A stretch of 64,000 bases of DNA from Trinickia sp963838695. GTDB taxonomy: Bacteria > Pseudomonadota > Gammaproteobacteria > Burkholderiales > Burkholderiaceae. Positions within the stretch are counted from its first letter, which is position 1, and each line of letters opens with the position of its first letter. The position numbers and the translations under genes were made by a program. The notes under the pieces are model-generated. The model did no database searches. It was not told where the DNA came from and saw nothing but the letters and a program-made list of their open reading frames with translations. Below, piece after piece: positions 54,864-64,000 of this stretch. The DNA is taken from positions 434,001-498,000 of the forward strand of contig CAWIRZ010000006.1 of assembly GCA_963838695.1 (NCBI GenBank), in the 5' to 3' direction.

Positions 54864-56215
54864 ATGAAACGGCGGGTGATGTTGCCGGCTCTGCTGGCCT
54901 TTGCAGTATTTATGCTGTTGACGGCGTCGGGCGCCTCAGCGTGCGCAGGCGGCTACGCCCGGCGGGACTGAATCGAAAGAAGCGGCAGCGGCAGCGACGG
55001 GCAAGCCGTTTGTAGCGCAGGTCGTCGGACTTGAATGGCTGAATCCACTACAGCGTCGCGACTATCCGACTGAATGGCAGATTCTGTGGACGATGGGACT
55101 GGTCACGCCGAATCGTAACGATGACATGGTTCGCACCAATGCCAAGAAAGTTCTCGACACTCCAGTCGGATTGGCCATGTCAGACGGCGTCCGTGGAACG
55201 GAAACGTTCGAGGGCTATTACGAGAAGTATATTGAGTCGCTTATGCTGCTGTTCGGTGAGCGGTACGTGATGAACAAAAAATACTTTTACACGGTCGCGC
55301 CAGAGAGCACAAAGGGCAGTGGCGTGAGCTGGCTGGCATTCACGTCGAGTTTGCTATCCCGGATGGTCGCCTTAACCCTGCGAGTCACGCGACTATCTGC
55401 GCAAAGAGGATCGTCAGTGAGTTCGCATATCGGCAACGTCTTGTTCTAAGGATCTATGGAGCAAGGACACCCCGCCCGATGTCCATGTGACGCCAGGTGG
55501 TCCGAACGCAGGCTTCACCTCGCTGAACGCGGCGCTCGACTACCTTCAGGCGAACCCGAACAAGAGCGCATGGGTGATGAATTGGGACGCGCCGAGTTTC
55601 CCGCCGAAGGATGGCGAGATCAACGAAAACATGGTGCTGCTATTCCTGGCCGGTCCGGACATGAAGACCGAGCGGGCTCCGCTCGCATGGATCGGCCGAG
55701 CGGCTACCGGCAACGTGTCCGACTTCGAAGCGAAGGCGGGGACGACGCGCGCGGTGGAAGCATGGAAGGCGACGATCGCCGCTGCTGCACAAAATGCCGA
55801 CGTACCGATCACTGATCTCAACTACGTCATCCACGACGCAGGCAAAGGCAACGACGTAGCTTCGTCGCGGATCGGCACGTTAGGGCGCACGCTGACCGAG
55901 ACACTGCCGGAGTTCGACTTCCAGAAGCAAACCTTCAACACGCCGGGGCTACTCGGCGAGATGGGCGCGGGCACCGCACTCACCGACGTAGTACTGGCAA
56001 TTGGCCGCGCGAATCACTTCGGCGAGCACGTACTGGTCGCAGGCACGACCGACGCCGAGCATCCGGTGGCCGTTGTGGTCGCTCCGCCGCAGCAGGTCGT
56101 ACCGATCGACGCTAACGCCGATTGGTTCCGAGCCCGTGGCGAGAACAACGCCTACTTGCCGTGGTGGGGTCGTCGGTACGACGAGAAATATTCGCAACAG
56201 GGTTGGTCTTGGTGA
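54864..56215 (+). pseudogene. tla3: DUF2875/Tla3-like protein, tandem copy 7 (multiple frameshifts)
   Basis: The frame closes early after an insertion near 54930 in the signal-peptide/linker region (GCGTCGGGCGCC). Downstream there is a compensated +1/-1 pair around 55147-55170 and a cluster of small indels between 55313 and 55445. That cluster scrambles the segment normally reading WRELAGIHVEFAIPDGRLNPAEARDYLRKEIVSEFNIGN. From 55487 the conserved C-terminal 240 residues are intact to 56215. The variant VAPESTK replaces VASQDK, as in copy 9, linking these two copies. Confidence 0.74.
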
Positions 56216-56226
56216 TCGTGAAACTG

Positions 56227-57632
56227 ATGAGACGACGGGTGATGCTGCCGGCTCTGCTGGCATTTGCAGTTTTTACGCTGTTGACGGCGTCGGCGTCGGC
56301 GTCGGAGCGCGCGCGCGGCTGCACGTCGATGATCAATGAAGCGGCGCGACGGCGTCAGAGCTGCGCAGGCGGCTACGCCTGCCGGGACTGCATCGGAAGA
56401 AGCGGTAGCCGCAGCGACGGGCAAGCCGTTTGTAGCGCAGGTCGTCGGGCTTGAATGGCTGAATCCGCTACAGCGTCGCGACTATCCGACCGAATGGCAG
56501 ATTCTCTGGACGATGGGACTTGTTGGGCCGAATCGTAACGATGACATGGTTCGGACCAATTCCAAGAAATACAGCTCACTTCAGCCGGTACTCGCCATTT
56601 CAGACGGGGTACGTGGAACGGAAACGTTCGAGGGCTATTACGAGAAGTATGTTGATTCGCTTATGCTCCTGTTCGGTGAGCGGTACGTGATGAACAAAAA
56701 ATACTTCTACACGGTCGCTCCGGAGCACAAAGGGCAGTGGCGCGAACTGGCCGGCATCCACGTCGAGTTTGCCATCCCACATGGTCGTCTCAACCCTGCC
56801 GAGGCACGCGACTATTTGCGTAACGAGATCATCAACGAGTTTTGCATTGGCAATTCGTCGTTCAAGGACCTATGGAGCAAGGACACGCCGCCCGATGTTC
56901 GCGTTACGCCAGGTGGTCCGAACGCAGGCTTCACCTCGCTGAATGCGGCGCTCGACTACCTTCAGGCCAACCCGAACAAGAGCGCGTGGGTGATGAACTG
57001 GGATGCGCCGAGTTACCCGCCGAAGGATAGCGAGATCAACGAAAACATGGTGCTGCTGATTCCTGGCCGGTCCGGACATGAAGACCGAGCGTGCCCCGCT
57101 CGCATGGATCGGCCGAGCGGCTACGGGCAACGTGTCCGACTTCGAAGCGAAGGCGGGGACGACGCGCGCGGTGGAAGCATGGAAGGCGACGATCGCCGCT
57201 GCTGCACAGAACGGTAACGTCGCCGTGACGGATTTGAACTACGTCATCCACGACGCAGGCAAAGGCAACGACGTAGCTTCGTCGCGGATCGGCACGTTGG
57301 GGCGCACGCTGACCGAGACACTGCCGGAGTTCGACTTCCAGAAGCAAACCTTCAACACACCGGGGCTACTCGGCGAGATGGGCGCGGGCACCGCACTCAC
57401 CGATGTGGTGCTGGCAATTGGCCGTGCGTATCACTTCGGCGAGCATGTGCTGGTGGCGGGGACGACCGACGCCGAGCATCCGGTGGCCGTTGTGGTCGCT
57501 CCACCGCAGCAGGTCGTACCGATCGACCCTAGCGCCGATTGGTTCCGAGCCCGTGGCGAGAACAACGCCTACTTGCCGTGGTGGGGTCGTCGCTACGACG
57601 AGAAATATTCGCAACAGGGTTGGTCTTGGTGA
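56227..57632 (+). pseudogene. tla3: DUF2875/Tla3-like protein, tandem copy 8 (52-base insertion plus frameshift)
   Basis: A 52-base block (56315-56366) is inserted just after the signal peptide where copy 9 reads straight on; 52 is not a multiple of three, so the frame is lost. Inside the block is an ATG (56336) that opens the correct frame (KRRDGVRAAQAATPAG), giving a protein without signal peptide. That frame runs 240 residues through YYEKYVDSLMLLFGERYVMNKKYFYTVAPEHKGQW, until an extra base near 57062 (ATTCCTGG, a blend of ATTCTGG and ATCCTGG). The remaining C-terminus is open from 57078. Three GGCGTC units (56286-56303) precede the insertion. Confidence 0.74.
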
Positions 57633-57643
57633 TCGTGAAACTG

Positions 57644-59015
<1,372 letters not shown>

Positions 59016-59026
59016 TCGTGAAACTG

Positions 59027-60373
59027 ATGAAACGACGGGTGATGCTGTCGGCTCTGCTGGCCTTTGCAGTATTTATGCTGTTGACGGCGTCGGTGCCGGA
59101 GGATGCGCGTGCGGCTACGGTACGGGAGACTGCATCGGCGGAAGGCGCCGCGGCAGCCACGGGCAAGCCGTTCGTGGCTCAGGTCGTCGGGCTTGAATGG
59201 CTGAATCCGCTACAGCGTCGCGACTATCCGACCGAATGGCAGATTCTGTGGACGATGGGACTTGTTAGGCCGAATCGTAACGATGACATGGTTCGCACTA
59301 TGCCTGAAAAGTTCTCGACACTCCGGTCGATTGGCGCGCTCGCATATGGGAACTACGGGGAGGAAACCTTCAAGGGCTACCACCACAAGTACATTGACAC
59401 GATCTTCACGCTGTTCGGTGACCGGTATGTGATGAACCCAAAATATTTCTACACCGTTGCGTCGCAGGACAAGCGGCAGTGGCGTGAACTGGCTGGCATC
59501 CACCTCGAATATGCGATCCCAGCTGGCCGCCTTGACCCTGACGAAGCCCGGGAATACGTGCGCAAAGAGATCGTCAGTGAGTTCAATATCGGCAACGTTT
59601 GGTCCAAGGACCTATGGAGCAAGGACACCCCGCCCGATGTCCATGTGACGCCTGGCGGCCCGAACGCAGGCTTCACCTCGCTGAACGCGGCGCTCGACTA
59701 CCTTCAGGCGAACCCAAGCAAGAGCGTATGGGTGATGAGTTGGGACGCGCCGAGTTTTCCGCCAAAGGACGGGCAGCTTAACGAAAACTTGGTGCTGCTG
59801 ATCCTGGCAGGTGCCGACATGAAGACCGAGCGGGCCCCGCTCGCATGGATCGGCCGAGCGGCTACGGGCAACGTGCACGACTTCGAAGCGAAGGCGGGGA
59901 CGACGCGCGCGGTGGAAGCATGGAAGGCGACGATCGCCGCTGCTGCACAGAACGGTAACGTCGCCGTGACGGATCTGAACTACGTCATCCACGACGCAGG
60001 TAAAGGCAACGACGTAGCTTCGTCGCGGATCGGGACGTTGGGGCGCACGCTGACCGAGACACTGCCGGAGTTCGATTTCCAGAAGCAGACCTTCAACACA
60101 CCGGGCTTACTCGGCGAGATGGGCGCGGGCACCGCACTCACCGATGTAGTACTGGCAATTGGCCGCGCGAATCACTTCGGCGAGCACGTGCTGGTGGCAG
60201 GCACGACCGACGCCGAGCATCCGGTGGCCGTCGTGGTCGCTCCGCCGCAACAGGTTGTACCGATCGACCCTAGCGCCGATTGGTTCCGAGCCCGTGGCGG
60301 GAACAACGCCTACTTGCCGTGGTGGGGTCGTCGCTACGACGAGAAATATTCGCAACAGGGTTGGTCTTGGTGA
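59027..60373 (+). CDS. tla3: DUF2875/Tla3-like protein, tandem copy 10 (intact)
   Basis: 448 residues in one frame. Signal peptide MKRRVMLSALLAFAVFMLLTAS, then VPEDARAATVRETASAEG. The variable middle is MPEKFSTLRSIGALAYGNYGEETFKGYHHKYIDTIFTLFGDRYVMNPK, shared with copy 5. It keeps HLEYAIPAGRLDPDEAREYVRKEIVSEFNIGNVWSKD as in copy 1. The C-terminal 250 residues are the array consensus. It serves as the reference for judging the frameshifts in copy 5. Like copies 2-11 it has the GTGA overlap with the previous stop and no Shine-Dalgarno at the ATG. Confidence 0.82.
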   Translation: MKRRVMLSALLAFAVFMLLTASVPEDARAATVRETASAEGAAAATGKPFVAQVVGLEWLNPLQRRDYPTEWQILWTMGLVRPNRNDDMVRTMPEKFSTLRSIGALAYGNYGEETFKGYHHKYIDTIFTLFGDRYVMNPKYFYTVASQDKRQWRELAGIHLEYAIPAGRLDPDEAREYVRKEIVSEFNIGNVWSKDLWSKDTPPDVHVTPGGPNAGFTSLNAALDYLQANPSKSVWVMSWDAPSFPPKDGQLNENLVLLILAGADMKTERAPLAWIGRAATGNVHDFEAKAGTTRAVEAWKATIAAAAQNGNVAVTDLNYVIHDAGKGNDVASSRIGTLGRTLTETLPEFDFQKQTFNTPGLLGEMGAGTALTDVVLAIGRANHFGEHVLVAGTTDAEHPVAVVVAPPQQVVPIDPSADWFRARGGNNAYLPWWGRRYDEKYSQQGWSW

Positions 60374-60384
60374 TCGTGAAACTG

Positions 60385-61731
60385 ATGAGACGGCGGGTGA
60401 TGCTGCCGGCGGTGCTGGCCTTTGCAGTTTTTACGCTGTTGACGGCGTCGGTGTCGGAGCGCGCGCAGGCGGCTACGCTGCCGGGACTGCATCGAAAGAA
60501 GCGGCAGCCGCAGCGACGGGCAAGCCGTTTGTCGCGCAGGTCGTCGGACTGGAATGGCTGAATCCACTACAGCGTCGCGACTATCCGACCGAATGGCAGA
60601 TTCTGTGGACGATGGGACTGGTCAAGCCGAATCATAACGATGACATGGTTCGCAGCGATCCCGAAGAGTTTTACGACACTTCAGTTGGTAGCAGCAATCT
60701 CAGACGGCGTGCGTGGAAAGGAAACTGTCGAAGGCTTTTACGAGAAGTACGTTGATTCGCTTATGCTGCTGTTCGGTGAGCGGTATGTGATGAACAAAAA
60801 ATACTTCTACACGGTTGCGTCACAGGACAAGCGGCAGTGGCGTGAACTGGCTGGCATTCACGTCGAGTTTGCTATCCCGGATGTTCGTCTTAACCCTGAC
60901 GAGGCACGCGCCTATCTGCGCAAAGAGATGGTCACTGAGTTCAATATCGGCAACGTTTGGTCCAAGGATCTATGGAGCAAGGACACCCCGCCCGATGTCC
61001 ACGTGACGCCAGGTGGCCCCAACGCAGGCTTCACCTCGCTGAACGCGGCGCTCGACTACCTTCAGGCGAACCCGAACAAGAGCGCGTGGGTGATGAACTG
61101 GGACGCGCCGAGTTACCCGCCGAAGGATAGCGAGATCAACGAAAACATGGTGCTGCTATTCCTGGCCGGCCCGGACATGAAGACCGAGCGGGCCCCGCTC
61201 GCCTGGATCGGCCGAGCGGCTACCGGCAACGTGTCCGACTTCGAAGCGAAGGCGGGGACGACGCGCGCGGTAGAAGCATGGAAGGCGACGATCGCCGCTG
61301 CTGCACAAAATGCCGACGTACCGATCACTGATCTCAACTACGTCATCCACGACGCAGGCAAAGGCAACGACGTAGCTTCGTCGCGGATCGGCACGTTAGG
61401 GCGCACGCTGACCGAGACACTGCCGGAGTTCGACTTCCAGAAGCAAACCTTCAACACGCCGGGGCTACTCGGCGACATGGGCGCGGGCACCGCACTCACC
61501 GACGTAGTACTGGCGATCGGCCGCGCGAATCACTTCGGCGAGCACGTACTGGTCGCAGGCACGACCGACGCCGAGCATCCGGTGGCCGTCGTGGTCGCTC
61601 CGCCGCAACAGGTCGTACCGATCGACGCTAACGCCGATTGGTTCCGAGCCCGTGGCGAGAACAACGCCTACTTGCCGTGGTGGGGTCGTCGCTACGACGA
61701 GAAATATTCGCAACAGGGTTGGTCTTGGTGA
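60385..61731 (+). pseudogene. tla3: DUF2875/Tla3-like protein, tandem copy 11 (compensating -1/+1 frameshifts)
   Basis: A one-base loss near 60478 (GCTACGCTGCC where copy 9 has GCTACGCCTGCC) puts residues from about 32 to 92 out of frame. A one-base gain near 60662 (CCCGAAGAG for CCCAAGAG) restores the original frame, which then runs to 61731. Translated from the start, a stop appears at 60561, so the protein is not made as written. The restored part has FYEKYVDSLMLLFGERY, VEFAIPDVRLNPDEARAYLRKEMVTEF and the array C-terminus. The PAAR gene follows 14 bases later. Confidence 0.75.
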
Positions 61732-61745
61732 CCAAGGACTACGAC

Positions 61746-62009
61746 ATGAAAGGAATCATCCGCGTGGGCGATGCAACGAGCCACGGCGGCCAGGTCATTA
61801 CCGGCGCCAGTACGAGCAAAGTCATGGACCGTGCCGTTGCCCGACAAGGCGACCAATGCACGTGTCCCATACAAGGCCATCAAAACTGCGTGATTGCGGA
61901 GGGCGATCCAGCGTTCATCGTTGACGGCAAACCCGCCGCCTTCGACGGCCACAAAACCTCCTGCGGCGCTACGCTGATTTCGAGCCTGTCTTCCTCGGGG
62001 CGCGTATGA
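61746..62009 (+). CDS. PAAR-domain T6SS spike-tip protein
   Basis: 87 residues, a stand-alone PAAR protein. The start at ATG 61746 yields MKGIIRVGDATSHGGQVITG. A GTG at 61728 overlapping the stop of copy 11 is an alternative that adds VTKDYD. Diagnostic features are the opening GDATSHGG, the central AVARQGDQCTCPIQGHQNCVI and the late GKPAAFDGHKTSCGA. The His and Cys residues (His13, Cys38, His44, Cys47, His69, Cys73 region) are those that bind zinc in PAAR cones. It sharpens the VgrG tip and may carry cargo. The stop overlaps the tssF start (62006-62009). Confidence 0.9.
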   Translation: MKGIIRVGDATSHGGQVITGASTSKVMDRAVARQGDQCTCPIQGHQNCVIAEGDPAFIVDGKPAAFDGHKTSCGATLISSLSSSGRV

Positions 62010-63850
62010 CGATTGAATCGGATCCTCTCCTGCCCGAATACGAGCGCGAACTAGCCAAATTGCGCCGCTCGCTTCGCGAGTTCGCGGAACGTCACCCAGA
62101 AGCCGCCGCCCGCCTCGCGATTTCCGGCGAGCATTCCGAGGATCCGCACGTCGAGCGTGCGATCCAGTCTGCCGCGTTGCAGTTCGCCCGCGCCAGCGCG
62201 CGTATCGAAGACAACTATCCCGAGCTGCCGACGGCCATCCTCGAGAATCACCACCCCGAGTTTCTGCGTCCCTTTCCTTCGTGTTCGATCGCACAGTTCG
62301 AAGGGAGTGTTGGGCTCTCCAAGCTGACGAAGCCCGTTACCCTCGAACGCGGCACCGAACTCAAAACGCGCACGGGCGAGTATCCGTTTGTCACGGTGTA
62401 CGACGTCGATTTCGCTTCATTGCGGATCGCCGATGCGCGCTACGCGCCGGCAACGTCCGCGCCCGTCAAGACGCGTCTAAACGAGAACACGTCCGGCATT
62501 TTGTCGATCACGTTCGCGACGATCCAAGCAAAAGCGTTGCTCGATGGCAGTATGCCGAAACGCGTGCGCCTATTTGTCGATGGCGATCGCCGCACCGCGG
62601 CGGCCGCGATCGATACGCTGTTGCTGCGCGCTTCCACCGCCTTCGTCGAGGCGGAAGAGAACGGGGCGTGGCTCGCCTTGGATACGATGCCGCTATCGGC
62701 CCCCGGTTTCGCGATCGACGAAGCTTTGATCGCACGGGCGGACAAGAGTCCGTCGCAGTTTCGCGTCTTGCTTGAATACTTTTCGTTTCCGCAGAAATTC
62801 GACTTCGTCGATGTCGATCTCTCGGCGTTGATACGCATCGCCGGTCCGTGCAGCCGCGTGACCTTGCATCTACCGATCCAAGACGTGCATCGCGATTCGC
62901 GGCCGGGCCAACGGTTGCAAACGCTCACCGCGTCGAACTTCAAGCTGTTCTGCACGCCGGTCATCAATTTGTTCGCCTCTGCCGCCGAGCCGATCGCCTC
63001 GGAAGACATGACGATGCCCGTATTTCCGGTCGTGCCCGGCACGTTGAGCGGCTCCGGCACGTCGGTTTATCGCATCGACGATGTCCGATTGATGCAGGAA
63101 GCGGCGAAGGGTGCCGTGGTCAAAAAGATCGAGCGTTATCAGTCGCTTCACCGTCACACGGCGCAGCAAGATTCTGCCGTGTTTTGGCAGGCGGAAAGGG
63201 ACGGCCGGCTTGCGGAATACCTGCCCGGGCAAGATATGCTGCTTTCGCTGGTCGATTCCGCCGGTCAGATGCAGACCGTGAAGGGAAAGCAAATCGACAT
63301 GAGTCTGGCCTGTACGAACGGCAGCTTGCCCGCGATGCTCGCAATCGGCGATCCGCTGGGCGATTTGACTTTCGGCAACGAGGCCCTGACCGGCCGCGCA
63401 TCGCTGCTGTTCGTGCCGACCGAAAGCGTCGCCCGCCCGATCGTGGATAACCAGTTGTGGGACATGGTGGCGATGCTCTCCGCTGGGGCGCTCAACATTA
63501 GTCAGGCGGGTTTGCCCGCGTTTAAACAGCTATTGTCGGCGCATGCGCCGCCTCGCTCGGCGGGCGCGCGACATATCGAAGGCTTAAAGTCTCTCGCACG
63601 CGAATCCGCGCTCGAATGGATGCCGATGGAGCCGCAGCCGATGCTCGTACGCGGCTTGCGCGTTCGGATGGCGGTGTCGCAGGCGATGCTCGACGATTGC
63701 GCGGTGAGCGCGTTGGCCCGCGTGCTCGAGACCCTGTTCGTGCACTACGCGCCGGTGAATAGCTTCATACAGCTCGTCGTGATGTCGGCTGAGAACGGAG
63801 CCGAACTATTCAAAGGGGCCCCGCTGCCGGGCGCGGAATGGTTACTATGA
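62006..63850 (+). CDS. tssF: T6SS baseplate protein TssF
   Basis: 614 residues, the usual TssF length. The N-terminus LLPEYERELAKLRRSLREFAERHPEAAARL is the TssF signature, followed by DPHVERAIQSAALQFARASARIEDNYPELPTAILENHHPEFLRPFPSCSI. The C-terminus RVLETLFVHYAPVNSFIQLVV and the final LL are typical. TssF joins TssK, TssE and TssG in the cytoplasmic baseplate wedge. The ATG overlaps the PAAR stop by four bases. In complete T6SS operons tssG follows directly. Here the frame that opens at 63847 does not look like TssG, so this may be a partial or extra tssF moved with the effector genes. Confidence 0.9.
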   Translation: MTIESDPLLPEYERELAKLRRSLREFAERHPEAAARLAISGEHSEDPHVERAIQSAALQFARASARIEDNYPELPTAILENHHPEFLRPFPSCSIAQFEGSVGLSKLTKPVTLERGTELKTRTGEYPFVTVYDVDFASLRIADARYAPATSAPVKTRLNENTSGILSITFATIQAKALLDGSMPKRVRLFVDGDRRTAAAAIDTLLLRASTAFVEAEENGAWLALDTMPLSAPGFAIDEALIARADKSPSQFRVLLEYFSFPQKFDFVDVDLSALIRIAGPCSRVTLHLPIQDVHRDSRPGQRLQTLTASNFKLFCTPVINLFASAAEPIASEDMTMPVFPVVPGTLSGSGTSVYRIDDVRLMQEAAKGAVVKKIERYQSLHRHTAQQDSAVFWQAERDGRLAEYLPGQDMLLSLVDSAGQMQTVKGKQIDMSLACTNGSLPAMLAIGDPLGDLTFGNEALTGRASLLFVPTESVARPIVDNQLWDMVAMLSAGALNISQAGLPAFKQLLSAHAPPRSAGARHIEGLKSLARESALEWMPMEPQPMLVRGLRVRMAVSQAMLDDCAVSALARVLETLFVHYAPVNSFIQLVVMSAENGAELFKGAPLPGAEWLL

Positions 63851-64000
63851 ATTCGCCGGCCGAATTCGCCGGCCTCATGCGCTTTATCGCCCCACCGCGG
63901 GTTCGGCTCAGGGGGCATCGTCAGGTCCCCAGCATACGGCGTGGGCGAAATCCCTACAGGGCAGCCGATGCCACCACCGACGCACACCGTTCGCGGGAGA
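63851..64000. other. Unassigned sequence after tssF
   Basis: An ATG at 63847 overlaps the tssF stop and its frame is open to the window end (about 50 residues), but the translation (MNSPAEFAGLMRFIAPPRVRLRG) is arginine-rich and does not resemble TssG. A 13-base direct repeat, GAATTCGCCGGCC, occurs twice in a row at about 63850-63875. The minus strand is also open here, without recognisable features. This may be a rearrangement junction. Confidence 0.4.

Noticed and set aside
63745..63987. Minus-strand open frame at the window end as part of an insertion sequence
   Set aside because: No transposase motif or inverted repeat could be recognised in the available bases.

Overview
The window is GC-rich, densely coded DNA from a beta-proteobacterium. 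The gene families point to Burkholderiaceae (Burkholderia, Paraburkholderia, Caballeronia or Trinickia type). Indicators are a Burkholderia-style trimeric porin, an oxidative (non-phosphorylating) L-arabinose cluster, a gamma-resorcylate cluster and a type VI secretion (T6SS) effector island. This rests on family recognition by eye; no search was run.

Layout. 1-5569 (minus): probable iron-uptake operon of an OprB-like porin, a beta-propeller protein, an EfeB-type Dyp peroxidase, a ferric-binding protein and a permease that runs off the window; a near-perfect palindrome lies in front. 6002-10840 (plus): an unknown 220-residue protein, a trimeric porin and tauABC (tauA frameshifted, no tauD). 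10993-17958: a gamma-resorcylate/resorcinol cluster with divergent MarR regulator graR, then graD, graA, graF (frameshifted), graK, graC and graB. 18105-31508: an L-arabinose cluster with AraFGH, a second YtfQRT-YjfF-type transporter, L-arabinose 1-dehydrogenase, L-arabonate dehydratase, 2-keto-3-deoxy-L-arabonate dehydratase and a GntR regulator. 31681-40935 (minus): a hexose operon with a ROK repressor, sugar ABC transporter (ATPase frameshifted), pgi, zwf and an aldose epimerase. 41397-63850 (plus): a T6SS island with VgrG, a Tle3-like lipase, eleven tandem DUF2875/Tla3-like genes, PAAR and TssF.

How the parts work together. In the aromatic cluster GraF decarboxylates 2,6-dihydroxybenzoate to resorcinol, GraA with GraD makes hydroxyquinol, GraB opens the ring, GraC reduces maleylacetate to 3-oxoadipate, and GraK imports the substrate. 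In the arabinose cluster sugar is imported, oxidised to the lactone, and dehydrated twice towards alpha-ketoglutarate semialdehyde; the lactonase and the semialdehyde dehydrogenase are not in the window. In the hexose operon Pgi and Zwf send imported hexose (after phosphorylation elsewhere) to 6-phosphogluconate.

The most striking part is 46714-61731: eleven head-to-tail copies, about 1.35 kb each, of a signal-peptide-bearing DUF2875 gene between a VgrG/lipase pair and PAAR/TssF. The C-terminal halves are nearly identical, the N-terminal and central parts are mosaic, and eight copies carry frameshifts. Many of the indels look like two paralogous alleles merged into one consensus, so some of the damage may be an assembly artefact.
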